Source: an uncultured Nostoc sp.
GTDB taxonomy: Bacteria > Cyanobacteriota > Cyanobacteriia > Cyanobacteriales > Nostocaceae
Assembly (NCBI RefSeq): GCF_937863485.1
Contig: NZ_CALMFY010000188.1
Span: forward strand, 16,466 to 80,465
DNA length: 64,000 nucleotides
Reading direction: 5' to 3'
Numbering within the stretch: position 1 is the stretch's first letter; each line of letters opens with the position of its first letter. Both the position numbers and the translations under genes were made by a program. Below are positions 29,501 to 39,449 of the stretch, piece after piece. The notes beneath the pieces are model-generated. The model saw only the letters and a list, made by a program, of their open reading frames with translations. It ran no database searches and was not told the DNA's origin.

Positions 29501-31059
29501 ATTCTATTCTCAGCATTCAGGTAATATCCAAAGCGAATCAGGCAGGTTTGCAACTGACTCCCAAGCAATTGTTTGAACATCAGACAATCGCAGAGTTAGC
29601 AGCAGTAGCCCAAACAACTGAGTCTATCAAGACAGAAACAGGCTTAGTTATTGGAGAAGTACCCCTCACACCGATACAACACTGGTTTTTTGCCCAAAAT
29701 TTACCTAATCCTCACCACTGGAATCAGTCAGTATTGCTAGAGGTACGGCAACATGTAGACTTTCAGATATTGGAACAAGTAATTAAGCAATTACTACAAC
29801 ATCACGATGCGCTAAGGTTGCGTTTTCAACAAACAAAAAATAGTTGGCAACAAGTTAATGCTGCACCTGACGAGATAGTATCAGTTACCAAACTAGATTT
29901 ATCAGATAAATCAGACGCAGAACAAGAAAAAGCCATTACATCTATTGCATCTGAATTACAAACTAGCCTTAACCTCTCTAATGGCCCTTTAATGCGGGTT
30001 GCTTATTTTGACCTTGGACAAGATAAACCACCTAGACTGTTAATTATCATTCACCACTTAGTAGTTGATGCTGTCTCTTGGCGAATTTTATTAGAAGACT
30101 TGCAGACAGCTTACCAGCAACTTAGCCAAGGTCAGGAAATTCAGCTACCTGCAAAAACCACAGCCTTCAAGCAATGGGCAGAAAAGTTAAATGAATATGC
30201 TCACACTCCAGAGTTACAATCGGAACTCAAATACTGGCAAAATCAAACCCAGCAACCAGTTATTAACTTGCCAATAGATTATCAAGATGCAAATACAGTA
30301 GCATCTGCAAGAACTGTATCAATTTCTCTCAGCAGCACAGAAACTCAAGCTTTGTTACAAGAAGTACCAAAGGCTTATCAAACCCAAATCAATGATGTCT
30401 TGCTAACAGCCTTAGTTCAGCCTTGCGCCCAGTGGACAGGAGATAATTCACTGTTACTTACCCTCGAAGCACATGGACGAGAAGACATTTTGCCTCATGT
30501 TAACTTATCGCGCACAGTCGGCTGGTTTACTGCCCAGTTTCCAGTTTTGTTGAACTTAAGCGATGCTTTGTCCCCCGGAGATGCTTTAAAAACTATTAAA
30601 GAGCAGTTACGTAATATTCCTCAAAATGGCATCAACTATGGTTTTTTAAAATACTTAATTCAAAATAGCAGCCTCCAAGCTACACTGCAACCGCAGTTAA
30701 AATTCAACTATTTGGGGCAATTCGACCAAGTATTATCAGATACTTCTATTTTTAAACTGGCAGCCCAAACAACTGGCCCAAACCGTAGCTTGCAAGGAAG
30801 CCGCAGCCATTTAATTGAAATTGATGGGATGGTGACTAGTGGACAGTTGCAATTGACTTGGACATACAGCCAAAACATTCATCACTCCACCACTATTGAA
30901 CGTTTGGCTGAAAGTTTTATACAAGAACTGCGCCGCTTAATTGCCCATTGCCAATCACAAGAAGCAGGGGGATATACACCTTCAGATTTCCCAGAAGCAG
31001 AACTCAGCCAACCCGAACTTGACAAGCTGCTTGCCAAAATTAGCCAAATGAGTAGGTAG
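26569..31059 (+). CDS. NRPS: degenerate condensation ('interface')-A(Asp)-PCP-E
   Basis: This is a 1496-residue protein. Residues 1 to about 425 have the condensation fold (FRLSPQQKRLWLLQQ, RHEILRSSF) but have lost the active site: at the HHxxxDG position near 134 the sequence is SLPALCADSETL. This matches the catalytically dead interface domains that dock beta-hydroxylases in siderophore NRPSs. The adenylation domain reads D-L-T-K-I-G-H-I-G-K, the classical Asp code. PCP Ser979 sits in GGDSI, the form that precedes epimerases. An epimerization domain follows at about 1010-1460 (LSRTVGWFTAQFPV), with HHLVVDAVSW where Gly is usual. The end (ELDKLLAKISQ) looks like a COM-type donor. Predicted output: D-beta-hydroxy-Asp. 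Confidence 0.93.
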   Translation: MLTETINGFRLSPQQKRLWLLQQESSAYVAQTAILLEGDLNKEALKAALQKIILRHEILRSSFCKVVGLKLPIMVVKDSCIFAWQELDLSNCETEAVAIELACRDEIKKPFNLEEAPLLRASLLKLSVNKHILVISLPALCADSETLKNLFIEISDFYANGSDTEIVQYTHFSEWQNQLLIEPEAKNFKDYWLRQDFSAISKLHFPFQDKCNNPGEFQPEYFEFLINDQITDKIKTDFSLDEFLFSCWNILLWGLLKKSEIIIGKNCHGREYEELQNAFGLISKYLPIANRLTPDLSFKEVIKQVRQAKQNAEEWQEYFVNEEIESLSDGLPILFEFIDLPEKFYLNNVIFSVYRQYNCADKFNIKLSAFANNKCINLRIYYNKKQVTSNAITLLSEQFYTLVASVIANPNLVISHLKILPDNQLQQLLIDFNQTQADYPQNKCIHQLFAAQAAKTPDNIAVIFENEQLSYRELNNHANQLANYLQHLGVKSDVLVGICLEKSHLSIVSMLAILKAGGAYLPLDPNIPEERLGLMLQDAQVQVLLTQEKLLSRLSAYTAQVVCLDNWEADQNSFENPLSSVTHENLAYVIYTSGSTGTPKGVAIEHRQLCNYVHGILEKLDLPDTASFATVSTFAADLGNTVIFSALYTGGCLHIISQERATNPVALAEYCRRHPIDCLKIVPSHLNALLTTANPEEILPSQLLILGGEAASWDLVTQIQQLKPSCQILNHYGPTEATIGVLTYKVEQEATQSKTVPLGCPIANTQIYLLDEYLQPVPIYVPGELYIGGANLGRGYLNRPELTKERFISNPFNQVQESRLYKTGDLARYLPDGNIEFLGRCDRQVKIHGFRIELEEVEAILRQHPAVRQAVATVREERLVAYVVSQPTSTSDLRQFMQERLPEYIVPTAFVILNTIPLTANGKVDYQALPAPKLAAELEKTYIAPCTPQEEQLAKIWAEVLGLKQVGIDDNFFEIGGDSILSIQVISKANQAGLQLTPKQLFEHQTIAELAAVAQTTESIKTETGLVIGEVPLTPIQHWFFAQNLPNPHHWNQSVLLEVRQHVDFQILEQVIKQLLQHHDALRLRFQQTKNSWQQVNAAPDEIVSVTKLDLSDKSDAEQEKAITSIASELQTSLNLSNGPLMRVAYFDLGQDKPPRLLIIIHHLVVDAVSWRILLEDLQTAYQQLSQGQEIQLPAKTTAFKQWAEKLNEYAHTPELQSELKYWQNQTQQPVINLPIDYQDANTVASARTVSISLSSTETQALLQEVPKAYQTQINDVLLTALVQPCAQWTGDNSLLLTLEAHGREDILPHVNLSRTVGWFTAQFPVLLNLSDALSPGDALKTIKEQLRNIPQNGINYGFLKYLIQNSSLQATLQPQLKFNYLGQFDQVLSDTSIFKLAAQTTGPNRSLQGSRSHLIEIDGMVTSGQLQLTWTYSQNIHHSTTIERLAESFIQELRRLIAHCQSQEAGGYTPSDFPEAELSQPELDKLLAKISQMSR

Positions 31060-31064
31060 AAATT

Positions 31065-34000
31065 ATGAAAGTAGAGAACATCGAAGATATATATAAACTC
31101 TCACCTACACAGCAGGGATTACTTTTTCATACCCTCTACGCTCCTGATTCGGGTATATATTGCGATCAATATAGAATTGCTTTCAAAGGAAATCTCAATC
31201 CCTTAGCTTTTGAGCAAGCTTGGCAGCAAGTAGCAAAGCGACACTCGGTTTTGCGTACTTCATTCTTTTGGGAAGAAGTAGAAGAACCGATGCAAGTAGT
31301 GTATGGACAAGTAGCACTGCCATTAGAAAAATATGATTGGCGGGGAATAAATTCAGTAGAACAAGAACAGAAACTAGAGGCTTTTTTAACAGCAGATAGA
31401 AGTCGTGGTTATCAACTTTCCGAAGCACCTTTAATGCGCCTTGTCTTAATTCGGATGGCTGACGAAGTTTACCAATTTATCTGGAGTAACCATCACATCC
31501 TCTTTGATGGCTGGTCGCGGTTTGTTTTATTCAACGAAGTCTTAGAAATATACCAAGCATTAAATAATGGTAATCAAATTAATTTAAAACCAGCTTTTCC
31601 TTACCGGAAATATATTGCTTGGCTGCGGCAGCAAAATTTATCTGAAGCAGAGGCATTCTGGCAGCGGTCACTTCAAGGAGTAACAGCACCAACACCGTTA
31701 GTAGTTGATAAATTAATTAGCAATATATCTAATATTGAGGAATATAGTGAGCAGCAGATTGAATTATCTCTAGCAAATACAGAGAAACTCAAATCTGTAG
31801 CCAGGCAATATCAATTAACTCTTAATACCTTAGTGCAAGGAGCTTGGGCTTTACTTTTAAGCCGCTATAGTGGAGAAGATGACGTTATTTTTGGGGCTAA
31901 TACTTCTGGTCGTCCGGTAAATTTAACAGGAGTAGAATCAGGAGTTGGTTTATTTGTTAATAGCTTGCCAGTACGGGTACAGGTGAATGAGGATGATTTC
32001 CTGATCCTTTGGTTAAAAAAACTCCAAGCTCAACAAGCCGAGGCACGTCTATATGAGTATAGTCCTCTGGTGCAAGTTCAAGGATGGAGTGAACTACCTA
32101 AGGGCGTGCCTTTATTTCATAGCTTGATTGCCTTTGAAAACTATCCTGTAGATGCAGCATTGCGTAAAAGAAACAAATCCTTAGAGATTGCGGATTTTAG
32201 CGTAGTTAATCGGACTAACTATCCTCTGAGCGTCATTGTAATACCTGATGAAAAATTACTGCTGAAGATAATTTGCGATCGCCGCTACTTTGATGATGCT
32301 ACCATTACTAGAATGCTAGGACATTTGCAAACTTTGCTAGAAGGCATGGCTGCAAATCCAGAACAGCAGTTAAAAGATATACCTTTGTTAACCCAGACTG
32401 AGCAACATCTGTGCTTAGTAAAGTGGAATAATACCCAAAAAGAATATCCCCTACATCTTTGTCTCCATCAGTTAATCGAGGCGCAAGTAGAAAAGGCACC
32501 GAACGCAGTAGCAGTAGTATTTGCCGATCAGAAACTTACTTACCAAGAATTAAATAACCGTGCTAATCAACTAGCACAATACTTACAAAAACTAGGTGTC
32601 AAACCAGAAGTACAAGTAGGTATTTGTGTTGAGCGTTCCTTAGAAATGGTTGTGGGACTGCTGGGGATTCTCAAAGCTGGTGGTGCTTATGTACCAATAG
32701 ATCCAGAGTATCCACAACAGCGGCAAGCCTTTATGCTGCAAGACTGTCAAACCACTGTGCTGCTAACTCAACAGAAATTCCCAGCTTCTCTACCTGAACA
32801 CCAAGCTCAAGTTATCTGTTTAGATACCGACTGGAAAATCATTGCTCAAGAAGCTAACAATAATTTAGTTACGAATATTGCATCAGATAACTTAGCTTAC
32901 GTGATTTATACCTCTGGTTCTACAGGTCAGCCCAAAGGTGCGATGAATACTCACGCAGGGGTGTGTAACCGCTTGTTGTGGATGCAAAATACATACCAAT
33001 TAACTGCTAATGACCGGGTATTACAAAAAACTCCTTTTAGCTTTGATGTCTCTGTATGGGAGTTCTTCTGGCCGTTGTTAGCAGGTGCGTGTTTAGTAGT
33101 CGCCCAACCAGGAGGTCACAGAGATAGTAACTATTTAGTTCAACTCATTGCCAGAGAGCAAATTACTACACTGCATTTTGTCCCCTCGATGCTGCGACTA
33201 TTCCTACAAGAACAGGAATTAGACCAGTGTGATTCTCTGAAACGGGTGTTCTCTAGTGGGGAAGCGTTGCCCTTTGATTTACAACAAAGTTTCTTTGAAC
33301 GTTTGCAGGCACAACTGTACAATTTGTATGGCCCGACAGAAGCCGCAATTGATGTTACAGCTTGGATTTGTCAACGTCATAGTAGGGAAGCAATCGTTCC
33401 CATCGGTTCGCCAATTGCTAATACTCAAATTTACATATTAGATGCTCAGTTGCGGTTAGTGCCGGTGGGTGTACCCGGTGAAATGTACATTGGTGGCGTA
33501 GGTTTGGCACGGGGTTACTTTAACCACCCAGAACTCACCGCAGAAAAATTTATACCTCATCAATTTAGCGATCGCCCAGACGCAAAACTATACAAAACTG
33601 GTGATTTAGCCCGCTATCAACCGGATGGTACTATTGAGTTTCTTGGACGTATTGACTACCAAATCAAGCTGAGAGGCTTACGTATTGAACTGGGAGAAAT
33701 TGAAGCAGTATTATCACAGCACCCAGCAGTACAACAAAACGTTGTAGTAGCGCGAGAGGATGAGGTTAAAAATCAACGTTTAGTTGCTTATGTAGTTCCG
33801 AATTCCCAAACTGACAGCTTAAACTCACTATTACTAACAGTTAACAACGATCAAGTCTCGCAATGGAAAACAGTTTTTGATAAAACATACAATCAAACAT
33901 CTGAAGAACTTGAATCAATATTTAATTTTCTCGGGTGGAATAGCAGTTACACAAACCAGCCAATTCCAATCAACCAGATGCGCGAATGGTTAGAGCAAAC

Positions 34001-37000
34001 AGTTGAGCGCATTTTGCACTGGGAACCAAAACGAGTATTAGAAATTGGTTGTGGAACTGGTTTGTTACTATTTCAAATTGCTCCTCATACCGAGCAATAT
34101 TATGGTACAGACCTGGCATCAACTGGTTTAGATTATATTAGTCAGCATCTCCAACTACCGCAGGTGAAGCTTGAGCAAAGAACCGCCGATAACTTTGAAG
34201 GCATAGAAGCTGGTTCTTTTAACGCAATAGTTTTAAATTCTGTTGTTCAATATTTCCCTAATATTGATTATCTGCTGCGGGTGATTGCAGGAGCAGTTGA
34301 AACTTTAGCTCCAGGTGGCTTTATTTTTCTAGGCGATGTGCGGAATCTACTGCTTTTAGAAGCTTTCCATACATCTGTACAACTGTATCAATCTCCAGCT
34401 TCACTATCTGTCACTGAACTTAAACATCGGGTTCAAAATCGTATTGACCAAGAACAAGAATTGTTAATTGAGCCAGCATTTTTCATAGCTTTGCAACAGC
34501 ATTTACCCCAAATTAGTCATGTACAAATCCAAATAAAGCGTGGTCAGAATTGCAACGAAATGACCAAGTTTCGCTATGATGTGACTTTGTATATTCATGC
34601 TGATGAAGCAAAGTTAGAAAGGGGAATACAAGCAATTTATTGGCTAGATTGGCAGCAAGCAGAATTAACTATAGATGATATCCGCCAATTACTAGTAACA
34701 AGCAAACCAAAAATATTAGGATTGCGTAATGTTCCGAATGCGCGTGTTATTGGGGATATTCAAGTTTTAGAATTACTAACTCAAGAATTTAATAATGTTG
34801 GTGAGTTGCAAGCGATTTTAGATAAAAATCCTCATATTGGTATAAATCCAGAAGAATTTTGGTCATTGGGCGAAGAATTAGCTTATATCATTAATATTCA
34901 GTGGTCAAATTTTAGTATTGATGGCAGTTACGATGTAGTTCTGGTAAATCGTAGGGCAGAATCACCAACTATTATTCCTGTTTCTCCTGAGAAATCTATT
35001 GTTCTTAAATCTTGGGATGCTTACGCTAATAATCCATTACAAAGAAAATTAGCGACTAATTTAGTACCACAATTACGCCGTTATCTGGAAGAAAAGCTAC
35101 CTGATTACATGGTTCCGGCTGCTTTTTTAGTATTAAAAGATTTACCACTTACATTTAATGGTAAAGTAGATCGCAAAGAACTCCCAGAACCAGGTACAGT
35201 ACGTCCCGATTTACCAGAAACTTTTATGGCTCCTCGCACCGCCATAGAAACTAATTTAGCCGAAATTTGGTTACAGGTATTAGGGCTAGAACAGGTAGGA
35301 ATTCACGATAATTTCTTTGAGTTGGGTGGCGATTCAATTTTGAGCATTCAAGTGATCGCAAAAGCAAAACAAGCTAATATTCAACTAACTCCCAAACAGT
35401 TATTCGATTATCCAACCATTGCTGAATTAGCAGTTGTTGTGAACACCACCCCAACCCAGCAAATCGAACCAGGTGCCGTTACAGGTGCGGTTCTTCTCAC
35501 CCCAATTCAACACTGGTTTTTTGCCCAGGAATTACTCGACTCTCATCACTGGAACCAGGCTGTATTACTGAAGTTGCGACAAAAACTGGAACCTACATTA
35601 TTAGCAAAAGCAGTGCAGCAATTGTTAATACATCACGATGCTTTACGCTTGCGATTTGAAGACACTGCATCTGGTTGGCAACAAGTTAACGCTGCACCTG
35701 ATGAAGTTGTGCCATTTTTCTACACAGATTTATCAGCAATACCAGCCAGTGAGCAATTATTGGCAATGGAAAAAGCAGCGACACAACTGCAAGCTAGTCT
35801 AAATCTGGATAAAGGGCCGATACTGCGGGTAGCGTTGTTTGATTGTGGCGCACAACAGCCCAGTCGCTTGTTATTTATTATTCACCACTTAGCAGTTGAT
35901 GGAGTTTCTTGGCAAATTTTACTCACAGATTTGCAAACTGCTTATCAACAACTTAGCCGAGATGAATTAATCTCTCTTCCTGCTAAAACTACCTCTTTTC
36001 AAAATTGGGCTTATCGCTTACAAGAATATGTCCAATCATCGGAACTTAAGCAGCAAATGAATTACTGGTTAACAGCATTACAGCAACCTGTCTCGCCTTT
36101 ACCAGTGGATTATGCTGATGGCAATAATACAGCGGACTCAGCTTGTACTACTACTATTTCTTTAACTGTTGAAGAAACTCAAGCTTTATTGCAGCAAGTT
36201 CCTAAAGTCTACAAAACTCAAATTAATGATGTGTTGCTTACCGCCTTAGTGCAAGCTTTTGGTGAGTGGACTGGTGAATATTCTCTGTTACTCGATTTAG
36301 AGGGACACGGGCGAGAAATGCTCTTTGCAGATGTAGATTTGTCCCGAACTGTTGGTTGGTTTACATCTCTATTCCCCGTGCGTCTAGATTTAGGTGCATC
36401 TCTGGAACCCGGAGGGGCTTTAAAGACAGTCAAAGAGCAATTGCGTCAAATACTTAACAATGGCATTGGTTATGGGGTAATGCGCTACCTTAGCACTGAA
36501 CCTGAAATTCAAGCCCAATTTGCTGCGTTGCCGCAAGCAGAAGTATTGTTTAACTATTTAGGTCAACTTGATGCAACTCTCACTGAATTATCGATATTTG
36601 AATTAGTACTTGACGCGGTTAGCAATACTCGCAGTTTGAGAGATAAACGCAGTCATTTATTAATAATGAATGGCTTTGTCAGTCAAGGGAAATTAAAGTT
36701 GAGTTGGGCATACAGCACAGCAGTACACCAGCCATCGACTGTAGAAAATTTAGCCCAAACATTCTTATCGGCGTTGCGATCGCTCATTGCTCACTGTCAA
36801 TTACCAACAGCAGGCGGTTATACTCCTGCCGATTTTCTCCTTGTCAAACTCAATCAAGCAACTCTCGATCAGTTAATTGGTAGTGACTATCACCGCATTG
36901 AAGATATCTATCCCCTCTCACCGATTCAGCAAGGTTTGCTATTTCACACCTTGTATGTACCAGAGTCGCAGATGTATTTCGAGCAGTGGAGTTGCAGCTT

Positions 37001-38309
37001 GCATGGTAATTTGAATTTAGCCGCTTTGCAGCAAGCATGGCAACAAGTGATTCAGCGTCATCCTGTATTGCGGACGGTGTTTAATTGGCAAAGTCTTGAT
37101 GAACCAGTGCAAATTGTCCGGCGACAAGTAGAATTACCTTGGCAACAGTACGATTGGCGGAAGTTATCGCTTAGTGAGCAAACACAACAGCTAGAGAAAT
37201 TTTTAGAAAGCGATCGCCACATCGGCTTTAATCTTGCTGCTGCGCCAGTGATGCGCCTGACGCTAATTCAAGTTACTGATAATACCCACTACTTTATCTG
37301 GAGCCATCACCACATTCTTATGGATGGATGGGCTGCGGCGTTACTGCTCAAAGAAGTTTTTGAACTGTATCAGGCTATAAATCACGCTGAAAAAATAAAT
37401 TTACAACCAGCCCGCACCTACCGCAATTACATCGCTTGGTTACAAAAGCAGGATATGCACCCAGCAGAAGCTTTTTGGCGAGGGATGCTGCAAGGATTTA
37501 CTACGCCTACACCAGTTTTACCCAAATACCAAACTTCCAACCCAGATGGTAGCTATAAGTTGCAGGAAATCCGTCTCTCAACAACTACATCAAACGCTCT
37601 CCAAACTCTAGCACGTCGACATCAAATCACCTTAAACACCCTTATACAAGGAACTTGGGCTTTATTACTAAGCCACTATAGCGGTGAATTGGATGTAGTT
37701 TTCGGTTCTACTGTTTCCGGTCGTCCAACTACATTGGAGGGTGCAGAATCGATAGTCGGACTATTTATTAATACTTTGCCAGTCAGAGTACAACTAAAAG
37801 CTGATGAGTTGTTTTTCTCTTGCTTGCAGCAGGTGCAAAATCAACAAGTACAAGTGCGCCAGTACGAACACAGTTCTTTAGTTAAAATCCACAAATGGAG
37901 CGATATACCGCAGAACTTACCTTTGTTTGAGAGTATTGTGGTATTCCAAAACTACCCTTTATCTCCTTCCTTACGTCAAGGATTCACAGATGTAACACTG
38001 GGAAATGTGCGTGTTGCGGTTTCGAGAAATAACTATCCCTTAACGTTGAGAGTGAGGATAGAAACTGAGTGGCTATTGCAGATTCTTTATAGTGGCGATC
38101 GCTTTGAAGCTAAAACGATTACCAAGCTTTTTAAACACCTAGAAATACTATTGCAAAAAATCATAGAACAACCTACTACTAAATTGAGCAAGTTATTAGC
38201 AATACTAGATGCAGATGAAAAACAACAACAGCAGCAAAAAGAGCAAGAATTAGCAACATCTAGTCTTCAAAAATTAAAGTTTGCCAAACGTAAGGTTATT
38301 TCGGGGTAA
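31065..38309 (+). CDS. NRPS: C-A(Ser)-NMT-PCP-E-C
   Basis: This is a 2414-residue protein. It has a D-donor-type condensation domain at about 1-430 (HHILFDG near 142). The adenylation pocket reads D-V-W-H-F-S-L-I-D-K, close to the standard Ser code D-V-W-H-L-S-L-I-D-K. An N-methyltransferase is inserted between A8 and A9 at about 914-1320 (VLEIGCGTG near 991), so N-methyl-Ser is expected. PCP Ser1424 and an epimerization domain follow (HHLAVDGVSW). A second condensation domain at about 1935-2370 (HHHILMDGW near 2080) ends the protein without an A domain. That last domain must act on the residue loaded by the later gene at 39450, so the module is split. The C-terminus is Gln/Lys-rich. The hydroxylase gene starts 2 nt downstream. 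Confidence 0.94.
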   Translation: MKVENIEDIYKLSPTQQGLLFHTLYAPDSGIYCDQYRIAFKGNLNPLAFEQAWQQVAKRHSVLRTSFFWEEVEEPMQVVYGQVALPLEKYDWRGINSVEQEQKLEAFLTADRSRGYQLSEAPLMRLVLIRMADEVYQFIWSNHHILFDGWSRFVLFNEVLEIYQALNNGNQINLKPAFPYRKYIAWLRQQNLSEAEAFWQRSLQGVTAPTPLVVDKLISNISNIEEYSEQQIELSLANTEKLKSVARQYQLTLNTLVQGAWALLLSRYSGEDDVIFGANTSGRPVNLTGVESGVGLFVNSLPVRVQVNEDDFLILWLKKLQAQQAEARLYEYSPLVQVQGWSELPKGVPLFHSLIAFENYPVDAALRKRNKSLEIADFSVVNRTNYPLSVIVIPDEKLLLKIICDRRYFDDATITRMLGHLQTLLEGMAANPEQQLKDIPLLTQTEQHLCLVKWNNTQKEYPLHLCLHQLIEAQVEKAPNAVAVVFADQKLTYQELNNRANQLAQYLQKLGVKPEVQVGICVERSLEMVVGLLGILKAGGAYVPIDPEYPQQRQAFMLQDCQTTVLLTQQKFPASLPEHQAQVICLDTDWKIIAQEANNNLVTNIASDNLAYVIYTSGSTGQPKGAMNTHAGVCNRLLWMQNTYQLTANDRVLQKTPFSFDVSVWEFFWPLLAGACLVVAQPGGHRDSNYLVQLIAREQITTLHFVPSMLRLFLQEQELDQCDSLKRVFSSGEALPFDLQQSFFERLQAQLYNLYGPTEAAIDVTAWICQRHSREAIVPIGSPIANTQIYILDAQLRLVPVGVPGEMYIGGVGLARGYFNHPELTAEKFIPHQFSDRPDAKLYKTGDLARYQPDGTIEFLGRIDYQIKLRGLRIELGEIEAVLSQHPAVQQNVVVAREDEVKNQRLVAYVVPNSQTDSLNSLLLTVNNDQVSQWKTVFDKTYNQTSEELESIFNFLGWNSSYTNQPIPINQMREWLEQTVERILHWEPKRVLEIGCGTGLLLFQIAPHTEQYYGTDLASTGLDYISQHLQLPQVKLEQRTADNFEGIEAGSFNAIVLNSVVQYFPNIDYLLRVIAGAVETLAPGGFIFLGDVRNLLLLEAFHTSVQLYQSPASLSVTELKHRVQNRIDQEQELLIEPAFFIALQQHLPQISHVQIQIKRGQNCNEMTKFRYDVTLYIHADEAKLERGIQAIYWLDWQQAELTIDDIRQLLVTSKPKILGLRNVPNARVIGDIQVLELLTQEFNNVGELQAILDKNPHIGINPEEFWSLGEELAYIINIQWSNFSIDGSYDVVLVNRRAESPTIIPVSPEKSIVLKSWDAYANNPLQRKLATNLVPQLRRYLEEKLPDYMVPAAFLVLKDLPLTFNGKVDRKELPEPGTVRPDLPETFMAPRTAIETNLAEIWLQVLGLEQVGIHDNFFELGGDSILSIQVIAKAKQANIQLTPKQLFDYPTIAELAVVVNTTPTQQIEPGAVTGAVLLTPIQHWFFAQELLDSHHWNQAVLLKLRQKLEPTLLAKAVQQLLIHHDALRLRFEDTASGWQQVNAAPDEVVPFFYTDLSAIPASEQLLAMEKAATQLQASLNLDKGPILRVALFDCGAQQPSRLLFIIHHLAVDGVSWQILLTDLQTAYQQLSRDELISLPAKTTSFQNWAYRLQEYVQSSELKQQMNYWLTALQQPVSPLPVDYADGNNTADSACTTTISLTVEETQALLQQVPKVYKTQINDVLLTALVQAFGEWTGEYSLLLDLEGHGREMLFADVDLSRTVGWFTSLFPVRLDLGASLEPGGALKTVKEQLRQILNNGIGYGVMRYLSTEPEIQAQFAALPQAEVLFNYLGQLDATLTELSIFELVLDAVSNTRSLRDKRSHLLIMNGFVSQGKLKLSWAYSTAVHQPSTVENLAQTFLSALRSLIAHCQLPTAGGYTPADFLLVKLNQATLDQLIGSDYHRIEDIYPLSPIQQGLLFHTLYVPESQMYFEQWSCSLHGNLNLAALQQAWQQVIQRHPVLRTVFNWQSLDEPVQIVRRQVELPWQQYDWRKLSLSEQTQQLEKFLESDRHIGFNLAAAPVMRLTLIQVTDNTHYFIWSHHHILMDGWAAALLLKEVFELYQAINHAEKINLQPARTYRNYIAWLQKQDMHPAEAFWRGMLQGFTTPTPVLPKYQTSNPDGSYKLQEIRLSTTTSNALQTLARRHQITLNTLIQGTWALLLSHYSGELDVVFGSTVSGRPTTLEGAESIVGLFINTLPVRVQLKADELFFSCLQQVQNQQVQVRQYEHSSLVKIHKWSDIPQNLPLFESIVVFQNYPLSPSLRQGFTDVTLGNVRVAVSRNNYPLTLRVRIETEWLLQILYSGDRFEAKTITKLFKHLEILLQKIIEQPTTKLSKLLAILDADEKQQQQQKEQELATSSLQKLKFAKRKVISG

Positions 38310-38311
38310 AA

Positions 38312-39364
38312 ATGTCTATTAAAAGACCTAGTATAAGTAATATCAGCCGTAAATCGATTATTCTATCACCAGCAGAGTTAGTTAAAGTAGATTTTTTGCA
38401 ATCTGGACAACTTTTGCCGTTAGTGATTCAACCTACAGTTGATGGTTTAAATTTAATCACTTGGGCGCAGAATCACCGCAAGTTTATTGATGAAAATTTG
38501 CTCAAGTACAGAGCGTTGCTATTCCGTAACTTCCATATCAATACGCCAGAATTATTTAATCAATTTGTTAATGTTAGCTCTAGTGGTGAGTTATTAGAAT
38601 ACCGTGATCGTTCTTCACCACGTCATGAAGTTGGTGATAAAATTTACACATCAACAGACTACCCTGCCGAGCAAAGTATTTTCCTACATAATGAGGGTAC
38701 TTATTGGTTAACTTGGCCACTTAAAATTTACTTTGGCTGTTTAATTGCAGCACAACAAGGCGGGGAAACACCCATTGCTGACTGTCGTAATATTTTTCAA
38801 CGCATTCAACCCCAAATTCGGGAAAAGTTTATCGAAAAAAAAGTATTATATGTTCGTAACTATAATGATGGTTTTGGGCTAACTTGGCAGACTGTTTTTC
38901 AAACTAGAGATAAAGCTGTAGTAGAAGAATATTGTCGTAGAAACAGTATTGAATTTGAATGGAAAGCAGGCGATCGCTTACGGACTCGTCAAATACGTCA
39001 AGCTGTAGCACAACATCCAAAAACTGGGGAATTAATTTGGTTTAATCATGCTACTTTCTTCCATATTTCTACTCTTGAACCTACATTTAGAGAGGCTTTA
39101 TTAGCAGAGTTTAAAGAAGAAGATTTACCTAATAATACTTATTATGGTGATGGTTCAAGCATTGAACCAGAGGTTTTAGAAGAATTACGCACAGTCTATC
39201 AGCAAGAAATGGTTTTATTTTCTTGGCAAGAAGGAGATTTATTAATGTTAGATAATATGTCAATTGCTCATGGTCGCTCACCATTTTTTGGTTCACGTAA
39301 AGTTGTGGTGGGAATGGCTGATCCATTCATTAATCCAAATATAAAAATACCAAGATATTCATAA
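38312..39364 (+). CDS. Free-standing TauD/SyrP-type Fe(II)/2-oxoglutarate hydroxylase
   Basis: This 350-residue protein is clearly homologous to the hydroxylase domain at 25.5-26.6 kb. Both share GNTFPLVIQP/GQLLPLVIQP openings, GGETP-(I)-DCR, the VYYGDGT/TYYGDGS loop and AHGRSP. The predicted iron ligands are His126, Glu128 (HNE) and His320. It follows a terminal condensation domain and precedes an interface-type domain, as the fused copy does, but here as a separate protein. Because the next adenylation domain has a His-like pocket, it probably hydroxylates carrier-bound His (or whatever that domain loads) at the beta carbon. Asp is the main alternative. Confidence 0.9.
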   Translation: MSIKRPSISNISRKSIILSPAELVKVDFLQSGQLLPLVIQPTVDGLNLITWAQNHRKFIDENLLKYRALLFRNFHINTPELFNQFVNVSSSGELLEYRDRSSPRHEVGDKIYTSTDYPAEQSIFLHNEGTYWLTWPLKIYFGCLIAAQQGGETPIADCRNIFQRIQPQIREKFIEKKVLYVRNYNDGFGLTWQTVFQTRDKAVVEEYCRRNSIEFEWKAGDRLRTRQIRQAVAQHPKTGELIWFNHATFFHISTLEPTFREALLAEFKEEDLPNNTYYGDGSSIEPEVLEELRTVYQQEMVLFSWQEGDLLMLDNMSIAHGRSPFFGSRKVVVGMADPFINPNIKIPRYS

Positions 39365-39449
39365 AAATCTCCCTTTCTTCTCTCTCTCCGTTTCTGCGGT
39401 TCTTTACAAAAAATCCAAACAATTACTTATCAGGAATAAATTGATAGTT

